Position numbers and translations under genes: made by a program
Part shown: positions 9,411 through 18,317 of the stretch, piece by piece
Numbering within the stretch: the stretch's first letter is position 1
Layout: every line of letters begins with the position of its first letter
Assembly (NCBI GenBank): GCA_947385425.1
Contig: CANDKY010000040.1
Location: 1-32,288, forward strand
Reading direction: 5' to 3'
DNA: 32,288 bases
Origin: an uncultured Lachnospiraceae bacterium
GTDB taxonomy: Bacteria > Bacillota > Clostridia > Lachnospirales > Lachnospiraceae
The notes under the pieces: generated by a model
Databases searched by the model: none
What the model saw: the letters and a program-made list of their open reading frames with translations, nothing else
What the model was told of the DNA's origin: nothing

Positions 9411-10966
9411 CCGTCTGGACGCCCGGAAAACAACAGCCCGCCGTCCTCCACAACAATTTCCGGCCTGCCCAGCAATTCCGTAACGGTTTCCGTGGAATAA
9501 ATGGGATCGCATATAGATAAAGTCTCGAACCCGCTTCCCACCGTCATTCCCAGTTCATGCAAACCGACCTTATTCGTCAATACCGCCCCCGCCCTCATCA
9601 CAAAAGAAGCGTCCGGATGCCCGAATTTTCCATGCCAGGAGCTGATAACCAGACAGGCAGGATCCGCCTCTCCCAGGAAATTTATCACCGGCTGATCCGC
9701 CGCTTCCACCACAGCCCCGTCTTCCGCCGACTCCCATACAATATTTGTATTCCCCGAGCCATGATGCGGGGCAAGCATCACCTCCGGCTTACAGGAAGAA
9801 AACCCTGTCTTCCTCCACAATTCCAGAAAGCTGTTAAATGCATGTACCGTGGAATCGCCCGGAAATACAATACATTTCCCCGGCTGCCCGTACAGGGAAT
9901 AACAGACAATCAGCGATGTCGCATTTCTGTATATCTCAATGTTGTTTAGAGAACCATTCTGGGCGTCTTCCGCCAGTTCCGTTAACGCAAGCTCCCGCGC
10001 CGACACACCTCCGTTTCCGATGTTTAAGAAAGTCCCCGTATCAAAGGTCTGTAAGTTCCCGTAAAACCTCATCTGCGTCTGTAACTCACAATAACTCTGT
10101 CCGCACATCCCTCCGCCCATATAAATATCCGGCCCCTTTGGCAGGACTCCCGCCCCGTCAATATAGCCGGGGACATTCCCTATATTTCCCGCATCCGAAG
10201 CCTGAAACAGAACCGCAAATATACTCTTTATCCTATCCACATACCTCTTATAACTCCAATACTTCCTTCCAAGCTGCTCTTTGAGCATCTCAAAGAAAAG
10301 CGTAACCTGCTCTTCCGCCAACTGTACATAATTATCCGCCTCCGCAAAGCATTCCTCATACGACAGGCCGCAGGCGTCTATCTTTATTTTAATTCCTTCA
10401 AATGTAAAGGAGGAAGGCTGGGAATTTAAACACGAATAAAAAGTAAACCGGAAAACAGTATCTAACGCGGGCAAAGGGTATTGTATGGCGTACTTACATT
10501 TCAGTGTTTCCCTTCCTAAGAACCCGGTATAAGACACCTCCGCGCTTTGCCTGCATGCCGTCCGGCACGGCGTGCCATCCTCATAGCTTTCTTTAAAATA
10601 AACATTGTGACAGCACCCTAAGGGGTTTACGCTGCATTCATGGTAATGCCCATTCCCGTCCAGCATTTTCGCGGTCTTTAATGTGCCTTCCCCTTTATAC
10701 CACACGCCCCTTTCATACCCGGGATACAGCTCCCTCATCAGGCGTTCCAGAAAAGACCAATGGTCAATATCCTGATGCGATATCGTAACGGCATTCAGTC
10801 CCCCCGCACAACGGATAATTTCAGCCGCATACTGCAAAACATCCTCCGGGCTGACTGCAGGGTTCTGTTCCAGCGTCCCGCAGTCAGCCAGCATACAAAA
10901 CCCGTTATCAACCAGTAAGGTAAACAGCCCCTGCCCGATATTGAAAACATGGAGTTCATATGCCAT
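9350..10966 (-). CDS. ComEC-like metallo-beta-lactamase-fold hydrolase (538 aa)
   Basis: Probable metal-dependent hydrolase. The N-terminus (LHVFNIGQGLFTLLVDNG, then LADCGT) matches the opening strands of the ComEC/Rec2-type MBL domain. The metal motif HxDxDH is seen as H64-Q-D66-I-D68-H69. A later Gly-Asp (PGDS, D371), a His pair in APHHGS (H401, H402) and GHPDAS (H450) match the remaining conserved positions of that class. Between residues about 90 and 340 there is a large insertion with several cysteines that I do not recognise. No membrane segments are present, so it is not the ComEC channel itself. The start at 10966 has GGAGGTGA five bases upstream and overlaps the preceding gene by 11 bases. 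Family members cleave nucleic acids or phosphodiesters; the substrate here is unknown. It may process or regulate its giant neighbours. Confidence 0.85.
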   Translation of the reverse strand: MAYELHVFNIGQGLFTLLVDNGFCMLADCGTLEQNPAVSPEDVLQYAAEIIRCAGGLNAVTISHQDIDHWSFLERLMRELYPGYERGVWYKGEGTLKTAKMLDGNGHYHECSVNPLGCCHNVYFKESYEDGTPCRTACRQSAEVSYTGFLGRETLKCKYAIQYPLPALDTVFRFTFYSCLNSQPSSFTFEGIKIKIDACGLSYEECFAEADNYVQLAEEQVTLFFEMLKEQLGRKYWSYKRYVDRIKSIFAVLFQASDAGNIGNVPGYIDGAGVLPKGPDIYMGGGMCGQSYCELQTQMRFYGNLQTFDTGTFLNIGNGGVSARELALTELAEDAQNGSLNNIEIYRNATSLIVCYSLYGQPGKCIVFPGDSTVHAFNSFLELWRKTGFSSCKPEVMLAPHHGSGNTNIVWESAEDGAVVEAADQPVINFLGEADPACLVISSWHGKFGHPDASFVMRAGAVLTNKVGLHELGMTVGSGFETLSICDPIYSTETVTELLGRPEIVVEDGGLLFSGRPDGCKRLITPPDGCFADNWSVS

Positions 10967-13900
10967 ATCCTTCACCTCCATCCTGATCCGGCCCGCTTTT
11001 CCCGTCCTCATACGCCGCACACCATGCCGCGTCCCCATGCTCCCCAAGAATAAACACATCCACACCGCGCTTCGGGAAGGTAAGGCCGAGCGCGCGCAGC
11101 GCAAAACTATGCAGCCGGAAAAACAGCTTTCCGCCCTTGCCCTGTATCATCGTAATCCCGCTGAAACCTGCGTTCAAAATACCCTGGATGGAAAAAGCCT
11201 TCCCGAAAATACCGTCCGTCCGGACACCGATATAATAACCGCCCCCGCTCCATGCACCGAGCAGATAAAGGCATAACGGTTCGTTTCTCCCAAGCTGCCC
11301 GGAGGAATTTAAAGATACTTTCCATACCAGCCCATTCCATTTTCCGCTCAGCGCCCCCTGTTTTAACGGGGCATTGACGGACACATATCCCAGGCCATCC
11401 GGGCTTTCACCCTCCCTTTCAAACAGGACAGCATCTATTTTCGCTCCAAAAGCTTCCGCGAACGAATCCGGACGGATCTCTGCCTTGTCCTCCGACAGAC
11501 GCATACTGCTGTAATACACCTCATACTTTGCGGCATCCTTACAGATAAGCTGCAGCCCCGCGAAACCAATCCGCCCGTAGGAAAACAAATCAAGCCCTTC
11601 GCATTTTTCAAAGGAAAGAAAACCCTTTAATTCAAAGGACAGCACATCCCCCGCCACAGTCAATACGGCATCCCTTACCTGTACGGAAGCAACCGGCGGA
11701 TCCGCCGCCGTATATGCAGCCTGCGTTTCCACACCGAACTTATAGGACGTCCCGGCGCCCGTACATTCCATCCTGCCGGAAAGAACAATCTGCCCGCTGT
11801 CCCATCGGCTCTCCGGCGCAAGCCTGGCGCCAAATATATGGTAAAGGGACAGCTCCAGGCGGCTCTGGAAATATATTACCGCATTCTGTCCTATCACCGC
11901 TGTCAGCTCCCTTGTACAGGCGGTAAACGGCGCGCCGTCACTTTGCTGTGCCGGCGCTCCTTCATAGTAAACCAACGCGTCAATGGCGGAACGCCCGATG
12001 GAAATACCGGACGCGCCCGAAGTAATCCTTCCGTTGGAGACGGCGGCATAAACGGCCTCCGCCTTCCCGCCCCGGACAAGCCGGAGCGCCGCCTGGAGCT
12101 GAGGGGAAAGGGAATATATGCCTGCAGTCCCCCCTAACAGGAAAACCCCCTGGAACGACTTATCATCCAGCACCTTAAGCAGCGGCCCGTAACCCTTCCG
12201 AACGGCACCGTCCTTATCATACGCCATATTAAGCACCCGTTTTAACTGGGGCGTATCCGCAAGGCAGGAACGCAGCGTTACGGTTTCCGTCGCTTTCAAC
12301 ACAAACAGCCTATGACTGTCCCAATCCTGCGCGGAAAAGGAAAGAAGCCACCCATCCGCCGGAAGGGAAAAAGAGAGCTCCTTTTCCCCTAACCGCAGAA
12401 ATTCTTCTTTCGATTGTGCCATAAGTATGCAGTCCGGTTTCTGCAGTTCCTTCCTGGCCCATCCGGACGGATGCTCCAGCCGGATATCCGGCAGGCCCCC
12501 TTCACCCGTCTGAGCAAGCCCGGCCCAGTTCCAGATCCCGTTTTCCGGCTGCAGGCCGATGCAAATGCCGCATGGGGCAACCAGCAGTTTTTCCGTTTTC
12601 CCGGCCTGCCCGCCGGACTGCGCCGCATTATCTGTCCCCGCAGACAACAGCCGGTAGCGTTCCTGTGCCAGGATCTGTTCCAGCCGCTGTATGTCCTCCG
12701 CCAACTGTTCCCAACCTGCAGAATGCATATGCCCGTCCGGCATTCCCTGCCCGGCCCTCTGCGCACCCTCTGCCAATTGCCCCGGCCCGGCCGGCTGCAT
12801 ACATCCGCCAAACAGCTCCTCACCTGTGCCAATACCGCTCCAAGGCATCACCGGAAACGGAGCCGCCCATTCCCTAAACTCCTGTACTTTCGGAATATAT
12901 GCCCGTGAATAGTAAGTCCCAACATCAAAAAAAGGCATCGCGGCCGGCGCTGCGTAATAAGCGCCCCGGAAAGAAATCCATGAGGTTTCTGCCGCCCCTT
13001 CCCCCACCATAACGAACTTCCCTTCCGGCTGGCCGTCTCCTGCAGCTATCAGCCCGCTTTGGCCTGTAACAAATGCTATTCTGTCTATATCCGCACAATA
13101 TTCTGTTCCCGCCAGCCCGGGCATCAGCACGGTATCCTTATTTACCAGGAACTCCCCTTCCAAACCCAGATACCATTTATAAAGCGGCGCCAAATACTGC
13201 TGCCTGACGCTGTCATAAAAATAAACCTCCGCTCCCGTCTGGAACACCAGACGCACATTACCTGCAGACTTAAGCAAAACATTTTCCCCCTGGAGGGATA
13301 AAAAAGAGCTGTCCCAGTCTTTGCCGGCAGGAAGCCCTAGGTAACTTCTTGCACTATCGCCAACCGCTGCGGGGCATATACTGCACCTGCAGTCCATATC
13401 CCCGTCCGCATGCGGTGAAATAACCGGGCAGTATACCTGCCTTGTAAAATTGCATAATTCCCCCTTTGGCGTATCCTCCGGCAACATATACCGAAAGCGG
13501 ATACCGCTGCCCAGCCTGCCAAACCCATCCTTTGAAACGGTAAGCGAAAAGGACAGCGTCCCATAACTGTCTGCAAGGGAAAGCGCCGCTTTCTCCCCTG
13601 ATACTTTAAACGCATCACCGTTTCTGCCAAATATCCCCCTGAAATTTACCTGCGCATCCGACTCCATGGCGCCGCAGTACAAGGCAATCCAGTATTCGCC
13701 AACCATAATCTGAGGATTTTCCCCTATGCCTGCCGTAAACGACCAGCATTCCATCTCATCGCCAGGGTTTTCAATCCAAAGCAGGCGCATATCCATCTTA
13801 TCCGCCAATTGCTCCAGCTTCCTGCAAAATACCGTATCAGGCGTAAATCCTTCCGGAAAAAAAACCAGGCAATTGCCAGCCTTCCAGACATCGGCGGCAG

Positions 13901-14159
13901 CGCCTCCGGCATCCTTACCGGGGGTATTCCCGCTGATGGCGTTCTCTCTGATGGCATTCCTGCTGGCGGCATCCCTGCTGATAGCATTCTCTCCGGTGGC
14001 ATTCCTGCTGGCGGCATTCCTGCTGATGACATTCTCTTTGGCGGCATTCCTGCCGATGGCATCCCTGCCATTCACCTCCCTGCTTAGCAGGCACCATCCG
14101 TTTTTGCTTCTGTACAATGTTATCCGGTTTTGATAAATAAGCGTCATGTCCTGCATCAT
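10956..14159 (-). CDS. Large beta-rich protein of unknown family (1067 aa)
   Basis: Third long gene of the operon. The frame is open further upstream, but the ATG pair at 14159/14156 is preceded by GAGGGGG, so I start there; an upstream ATG at 14198 (MPENGSS) lacks a good site. Residues about 29-81 are a degenerate five-residue repeat (SRNAA, GENAI, SRDAA). The rest is beta-strand-rich, with many Gly/Tyr/Phe strands. Residues about 690-1050 resemble in texture the N-terminal half of the 3042-aa protein, e.g. LSGKWNGLVWKVSLNSSGQL and YYIGVRTDGIFGKAFSIQG. A CxCxxC cluster (DCRCSICP) lies in the first third. No signal peptide is visible. It ends with a TGA lying inside the start region of the hydrolase gene. 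I recognise no family. It could be a structural partner of the giant protein, but this is inference. Confidence 0.8.
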   Translation of the reverse strand: MMQDMTLIYQNRITLYRSKNGWCLLSREVNGRDAIGRNAAKENVISRNAASRNATGENAISRDAASRNAIRENAISGNTPGKDAGGAAADVWKAGNCLVFFPEGFTPDTVFCRKLEQLADKMDMRLLWIENPGDEMECWSFTAGIGENPQIMVGEYWIALYCGAMESDAQVNFRGIFGRNGDAFKVSGEKAALSLADSYGTLSFSLTVSKDGFGRLGSGIRFRYMLPEDTPKGELCNFTRQVYCPVISPHADGDMDCRCSICPAAVGDSARSYLGLPAGKDWDSSFLSLQGENVLLKSAGNVRLVFQTGAEVYFYDSVRQQYLAPLYKWYLGLEGEFLVNKDTVLMPGLAGTEYCADIDRIAFVTGQSGLIAAGDGQPEGKFVMVGEGAAETSWISFRGAYYAAPAAMPFFDVGTYYSRAYIPKVQEFREWAAPFPVMPWSGIGTGEELFGGCMQPAGPGQLAEGAQRAGQGMPDGHMHSAGWEQLAEDIQRLEQILAQERYRLLSAGTDNAAQSGGQAGKTEKLLVAPCGICIGLQPENGIWNWAGLAQTGEGGLPDIRLEHPSGWARKELQKPDCILMAQSKEEFLRLGEKELSFSLPADGWLLSFSAQDWDSHRLFVLKATETVTLRSCLADTPQLKRVLNMAYDKDGAVRKGYGPLLKVLDDKSFQGVFLLGGTAGIYSLSPQLQAALRLVRGGKAEAVYAAVSNGRITSGASGISIGRSAIDALVYYEGAPAQQSDGAPFTACTRELTAVIGQNAVIYFQSRLELSLYHIFGARLAPESRWDSGQIVLSGRMECTGAGTSYKFGVETQAAYTAADPPVASVQVRDAVLTVAGDVLSFELKGFLSFEKCEGLDLFSYGRIGFAGLQLICKDAAKYEVYYSSMRLSEDKAEIRPDSFAEAFGAKIDAVLFEREGESPDGLGYVSVNAPLKQGALSGKWNGLVWKVSLNSSGQLGRNEPLCLYLLGAWSGGGYYIGVRTDGIFGKAFSIQGILNAGFSGITMIQGKGGKLFFRLHSFALRALGLTFPKRGVDVFILGEHGDAAWCAAYEDGKSGPDQDGGEGYGI
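13917..14074 (-). repeat. 15-bp minisatellite near the 5' end of the 1067-aa gene
   Basis: About ten degenerate 15-bp units; on the plus strand the unit reads like GATGGCATTCCTGCT. They encode five-residue blocks with Asn/Asp-Ala cores. The array begins about 28 codons after the start. It does not fit the A(D/N)LxX pentapeptide-repeat fold because the central Leu/Phe is missing. Confidence 0.85.
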
Positions 14160-14220
14160 ATCCCCCTCTTCATAAGCGCTGGATCCATTTTCAGGCATGG
14201 CATGCCGCTGCGCCCGAAAA

Positions 14221-16404
14221 CTATACGGCAAAACAAATCCGATCCCCTGCAAGCAGCATAATATCTTCCGGATGGCCGGCAAAGGACAAATACACCGGCG
14301 CTTCACCGCCCCCTGCCGTCTGCCGGAACATTTCCACGCCCTGTATACCGATCCTGCCATACAGCCGCAGGATATCGCCAAGCGCGGATGACATTGGCAC
14401 CATCTGCCGTGTCCCGTTAACCAAGACAGGAATATTTAACGAAAGGCTGCTCCTGCCCCGGAATATGATAACCGGAAGACCCGGATTATTGATGCATGCC
14501 GGGTTTTCGGAAATTGCATCGCATGCAGACTGCATTTTTTGATAACAGTCCGCTGCCAAAAGAACAAAATTATTGGAAGGATACGGATTTTCCGTATCCA
14601 TGGCAGACGTAAAATGCCCCGGGTACAATACGCGGTAATACGGCTGGCGCAGCACAGGGTGCATCAGATCCATGCCGTTCGATACATAATATATGGAAGA
14701 CCCTCGGTTCCCGCCGCCGGAAACCGCCATATACTGCGCCATCCGGGAAGCAAAAGGATCAAATTCCAGATATTTCCCATCCCTTCCCAGCAATATCGGA
14801 TAAATCCTGGTATCCGCCGCGGAAAATCCCGTTGTATTTCCTGCATTCGTCTGGTACTGCGGCATATATACCGCGGATGTCACCTGAAGCCCCATGCCTG
14901 GCAGTACATCTGCCCAGCGTTTCTGCTCATCCATGGAACAGTAAAAATACGCCATATCCTTTTGCGCACAGCGCATCATCCTCACAAGGCATTCCCTGAC
15001 ATAATAAAATCCATATACAGACACCGTATCCCGGAGCCCCAGAATAAATTGCTCAAAATCCGCCCTTTGCATACTCTCTTCTGTACCGACTGTTAATCTA
15101 TAGCCAGTCCGCCCCTTTGCTAATGTAATCGGCCCGGCGCCGATCTTTTCTACGGACGTCCCGATAACATCACCGGAAATAACATGGGCCAGTCTGGCTT
15201 CCGTATAGGCCCCGCTCCTGTAAACCATCTGCAAAGTTCCGTCCTCAGCTTCCTGCGGATAAAACCCGCTGCAAAACAGCCGTATCCGGGCGGACGGCCC
15301 CATACGCTGTTTCCCGCCGCAGTTGTACATTGTACGCACCACCAGCTCCTTATCCCGGAATGCCTCAAACCCAAACGACATGTCCCGCCAGAAAACCCTG
15401 TCCCCCGATACCCAAAAGCCCGTTACCGGACAGGAACTATCCTCCAGATACATCGAGCAGCCAAACCCCTCCGGAGACACCCTGTCTATACATATTCTCG
15501 GTTTCTGCAGCGGAATACGCGTCCCGGCCTGCGCAATCCTGCTCCTGGCGCTCCCATGTATCTGAAAAATGCCCACATGGTATTGTCCCAGAAATCCGCC
15601 GCCCATATCATTAGGGCTGATTAGCGCCGTACAGGTGTAATACCCATCTTTATCGGCTTCCGCCGAGAGCGTAACCGGATCCGATTCAAAAATTTCTTCC
15701 CCGCCCTTCTCCAGCCAGACTACTGCCTGCGGCAAATCACGGTAGACAGAATAAACCTTCAGTAAAATAAAAGTACCTGCCTTACCCATTCTCCTCTCAA
15801 GCTCGGCTTCCAGAATCACCAGGCCGGATGCATCAAACCGCTGCACGGCGCTTTGAATCCCCACGGATACGCCGCCCCCCGTTTCATACAGGACTGCCTG
15901 CATGGAAGCGCCTTTCGCCGGCGCAGGCGGACGGAAAGAACATAACCTGCTTTGCGGGTTGATATCATAAAAATATTGCGTCCCGTCCGCATACTCTACC
16001 ATACATACACCGGTCCTGTTCCACGGGGAACTTATTTTCCAGAAAAGGCAGATCTCATTCCCGTCATAATACCCGCTGACATCCTGGAATATCCCGATTG
16101 GGACGGCAGCCTGCTCACTTATGGTTCCTCCCTGCCCTTCCGGCAGCCCGACAGATATCCGGTACAGCGGGTCGCCGCCGGATTTTTCCGTCTGTCTGCC
16201 AAAAGTTACTTCTGCACTGCATCTCCCGGATTTATCCGTGAATTCCCGGGTGTCCTCTATAGAACCATACCATTTTATGATATACGTCCCCATGTACAGC
16301 CCGGTTTCATCTGCTTCAAGCTTCCATTGCAGCCTGACAGAAACCTCTTTCTCCGTTATTTGTGTTACTTCCACACGGAAAAGATCTATCTGGTTTATAA
16401 TCAT
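14221..16404 (-). CDS. Beta-sandwich repeat protein of unknown family (727 aa)
   Basis: Second gene of the operon. Its ATG overlaps the TGA of the preceding Hint gene (ATGA), and AGGAGGG lies 6 nt upstream, so the start is well supported. Residues 1-380 look like four successive beta-sandwich modules of about 90 residues; the first reads DLFRVEVTQITEKEVSVRLQ then LQWKLEADETGLY. They are fibronectin-III-like in strand spacing, but no diagnostic motif is visible. Residues about 440-640 are more mixed, with helical segments and Tyr/Met-rich stretches. The C-terminal 90 residues include SLNIPVLVNGTRQMVPMSSA followed by LGDILRLYG, a beta-grasp-like pattern. No signal peptide or membrane helix is present. 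The role is unknown; position and coupling imply it works with the Hint protein and the larger downstream proteins. Confidence 0.8.
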   Translation of the reverse strand: MIINQIDLFRVEVTQITEKEVSVRLQWKLEADETGLYMGTYIIKWYGSIEDTREFTDKSGRCSAEVTFGRQTEKSGGDPLYRISVGLPEGQGGTISEQAAVPIGIFQDVSGYYDGNEICLFWKISSPWNRTGVCMVEYADGTQYFYDINPQSRLCSFRPPAPAKGASMQAVLYETGGGVSVGIQSAVQRFDASGLVILEAELERRMGKAGTFILLKVYSVYRDLPQAVVWLEKGGEEIFESDPVTLSAEADKDGYYTCTALISPNDMGGGFLGQYHVGIFQIHGSARSRIAQAGTRIPLQKPRICIDRVSPEGFGCSMYLEDSSCPVTGFWVSGDRVFWRDMSFGFEAFRDKELVVRTMYNCGGKQRMGPSARIRLFCSGFYPQEAEDGTLQMVYRSGAYTEARLAHVISGDVIGTSVEKIGAGPITLAKGRTGYRLTVGTEESMQRADFEQFILGLRDTVSVYGFYYVRECLVRMMRCAQKDMAYFYCSMDEQKRWADVLPGMGLQVTSAVYMPQYQTNAGNTTGFSAADTRIYPILLGRDGKYLEFDPFASRMAQYMAVSGGGNRGSSIYYVSNGMDLMHPVLRQPYYRVLYPGHFTSAMDTENPYPSNNFVLLAADCYQKMQSACDAISENPACINNPGLPVIIFRGRSSLSLNIPVLVNGTRQMVPMSSALGDILRLYGRIGIQGVEMFRQTAGGGEAPVYLSFAGHPEDIMLLAGDRICFAV

Positions 16405-17963
16405 TGGTTTCCCTCCTGAAAAATACCCGGATTATTCTGCGCCTCCATATTCCCCACAATAACCCCTTCCGCTATCATGGAATCCGCTCTGCCTCCTTCA
16501 CAGGAAAGATTGTAAACCGTAACCGGACGGTATTCTTTTTCCACGGCATCCACCTGTGCATACCCGCCATCCGCTAATGCGGCGGCATCCGCAGCGGCCA
16601 TATTCTCCGCCCTTTTCCAGCCCTCCCTTGATAAAACAGGGTGATTCCCGGTCAGATACAGGTTTTTCCCTCCTGTTTGAAGCCGGATAATATTGCTCTC
16701 CTCCCCCTTCCATATATTGATAACTTCCGCGCTCCCGTCCCTCGTCCGGATACGATCGCCGATCTTCACATCCTGTATCTTTTTTTCCGAACCGTCTTCC
16801 ATACGGATTGCGGTATTTTCCGCCACACAGCCCCACATAATGGAAATCGGGCTGATTGTCGTGTCATATTCGGACTCCAGAGGGAGCGATGTTACCTGAC
16901 GGCGGTACACATGGGAAACGCCGCCCCTATCCCTGCAGGTAATCAATATATCCAGCAGATAATCAAAAACATATTCTGTCCAGCCGCCGCCATACAGGAA
17001 AGAATTATCCCATTTGTTTTTATCATCCCATACAACCACATTATTGATAACCTTTACGGATATATTCTGGTTGGGATCCTGCAGCGCCGGAGCGGAAGCG
17101 AGCCGGTATCCCCCGTTTCCCTGCTTATAAATCAAATAACACCTGGCCGTAACATCGGTCACTTCAAAATAGTTTCCCGCTTTCAGGGAAACACTCCCCT
17201 CAGACGGCACTGTCAGGTTCGGGTTCCCCTGCGGATCCTTCCCGAATTTGCACAGATAATCCAAATCGGAAGTCTTGTCCGGTTCGCGGTACAGCGCAAT
17301 ATTTATTGTTCCTTCCTCCCCTGTTTCTCTTCCGTTTTGTATCAGCCCTCCGGCAAGCCCTGCTTCCGCCTTCGCGGCATCCCCTGCCGCCCAGTCCGCA
17401 TCCCCGTAGGTGATATAATTTTCCTGCTTCTGCGGATGCACCACCACCGGTTTATCAAACGGCTCTTCCGTCAGATACCCCAGCCGTGCCGCCCATTCGG
17501 GCCTGAAATCCCGGGCCGAATCCCAGGAAGCAATCATCAGGATAATTACCTGGTCTTCCCTTTTCCCCTGCAAAACGTCGGTTTTACAGGTAAAATCAGC
17601 CGATAGCTCAGAGCCGCTTTTTACCCGCTTCGTTCCCATATGGTAAAGAAAATTTTCCGTCTCCGTATCAACAATATAAGCATTAAATTCGATCGACTCA
17701 CAAAGTGGCAGTTGGACATGCGCCGCCGCGTAGACAAGGCCCAGTTCATAAGAACACGCACAGGTATAGGTAAACAAATAGTACTCTTTCCCCTGTTCCA
17801 ATGAACCCTCGGACAGAAAAGCAAGCCTGTCTTCCGCCTGGCTGCTGCGTATAAAATTTCTCCCTTCCTTATGGCTCTTCATACAATAAGATAAGATTTC
17901 CGTGCTTTTTGATTCCATGCTTTCCGAACCCATATTTTTTGATCCCATACTTTTGTGTTCCAT
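16401..17963 (-). CDS. Protein with C-terminal Hint (intein-like) autoprocessing domain (520 aa)
   Basis: First gene of the giant-protein operon. I start at 17963 because AAAGGA lies 9 nt upstream; an in-frame ATG at 17990 has no good site. Residues 2-20 are a five-residue repeat (KSMGS, KNMGS, ESMES). Residues about 20-375 are beta-rich and unrecognised. Residues 379-505 form a Hint domain: C379 in WGCVAENTAI, the turn VKIGDRIRT, TxxH as T438-G-N-H441, and a terminal block YNLSCEG...AEGVIVGN ending at N505. Inteins end His-Asn before Cys/Ser/Thr; here it is Gly-Asn followed by Met506, so protein splicing is unlikely. N-terminal thioester cleavage, or C-terminal Asn cleavage releasing a 15-residue tail, remains possible, as in bacterial intein-like domains. 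No homing endonuclease insert is present. No signal peptide is seen. The Hint assignment is strong; function is inferred. Confidence 0.85.
   Translation of the reverse strand: MEHKSMGSKNMGSESMESKSTEILSYCMKSHKEGRNFIRSSQAEDRLAFLSEGSLEQGKEYYLFTYTCACSYELGLVYAAAHVQLPLCESIEFNAYIVDTETENFLYHMGTKRVKSGSELSADFTCKTDVLQGKREDQVIILMIASWDSARDFRPEWAARLGYLTEEPFDKPVVVHPQKQENYITYGDADWAAGDAAKAEAGLAGGLIQNGRETGEEGTINIALYREPDKTSDLDYLCKFGKDPQGNPNLTVPSEGSVSLKAGNYFEVTDVTARCYLIYKQGNGGYRLASAPALQDPNQNISVKVINNVVVWDDKNKWDNSFLYGGGWTEYVFDYLLDILITCRDRGGVSHVYRRQVTSLPLESEYDTTISPISIMWGCVAENTAIRMEDGSEKKIQDVKIGDRIRTRDGSAEVINIWKGEESNIIRLQTGGKNLYLTGNHPVLSREGWKRAENMAAADAAALADGGYAQVDAVEKEYRPVTVYNLSCEGGRADSMIAEGVIVGNMEAQNNPGIFQEGNQ
17908..17953 (-). 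repeat. 15-bp repeat at the 5' end of the Hint gene
   Basis: About three 15-bp units immediately after the start codon encode KSMGS-KNMGS-ESMES. The plus strand shows repeated blocks like TTTTTTGATCCCAT. It has the same period as the arrays at 13917-14074 and 21017-21195. Confidence 0.75.
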
Positions 17964-18135
17964 ATTTTTTATTCCTTTCTGCTTACGCATTGTACCGCAT
18001 CCCTTGCCCCGGCCGGCCGGAAAACATTGCAGCTACCTGAATATCGTTGAAAAACTGTACCTGCTGTTTGCGTCAGAGCCGGATTCTCCCGTGCACCGCC
18101 TTAACTGCATACTTCCTCTGCATGGGGCTGTACGC

Positions 18136-18171
18136 AAAAAGGACACTGCCAAAGAGTCCGTAGCAGTGTCC
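18136..18171 (-). terminator. Terminator-like hairpin in the presumed leader of the giant-protein operon
   Basis: A perfect 9-bp stem, GGACACTGC at 18141-18149 paired with GCAGTGTCC at 18163-18171, is followed in the leftward direction by five T residues. It lies about 65-100 bases downstream of the promoter at 18237-18265 and 170 bases before the Hint gene. It could end transcripts from the SDR gene, or act as an attenuator for the giant-protein operon. Confidence 0.7.
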
Positions 18172-18236
18172 CAAACCATATATTGCCCCTGATTACCACT
18201 ATTCCACTAAAGATTCCCCTTCTACTTAATGGATAA

Positions 18237-18265
18237 ATTATAGCACTTTTTTGTATTTTATGCAA
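18237..18265 (-). promoter_or_regulatory. Leftward sigma-A-type promoter before the giant-protein operon
   Basis: Read on the minus strand: TTGCAT (18265-18260), a 17-bp spacer, then TATAAT (18242-18237) preceded by TG, an extended -10. The upstream DNA is A/T-rich. The -10 is perfect and the -35 matches in its TTG. It is the best promoter found upstream of the Hint gene. Confidence 0.7.
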
Positions 18266-18317
18266 TATTTTTTGAATATTTCCAACTCTGACGCTTAAAT
18301 TTTGTTTGTCTGTCTAA

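Noticed and set aside
13917-14074. Pentapeptide-repeat protein fold for the five-residue repeats
   Set aside because: The repeats lack the central Leu/Phe of the A(D/N)LxX pattern.
16401-17963. True protein-splicing intein
   Set aside because: The terminal His-Asn and a following Cys/Ser/Thr are missing, and only 15 residues follow the domain.
18000-18110. GACGCAAA segment resembling part of a c-di-GMP-I riboswitch on the minus strand
   Set aside because: The upstream GGCAAA motif and the expected paired stems are absent, so the match is probably chance.
18040-18195. 48-codon leftward ORF starting MVWDTATDSLAV, and an overlapping frame with FFNDIQVAAMFSG
   Set aside because: They run through a terminator-like hairpin, contain no known domain, and the second frame needs to read through a TGA. 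They may be remnants of a repeat.
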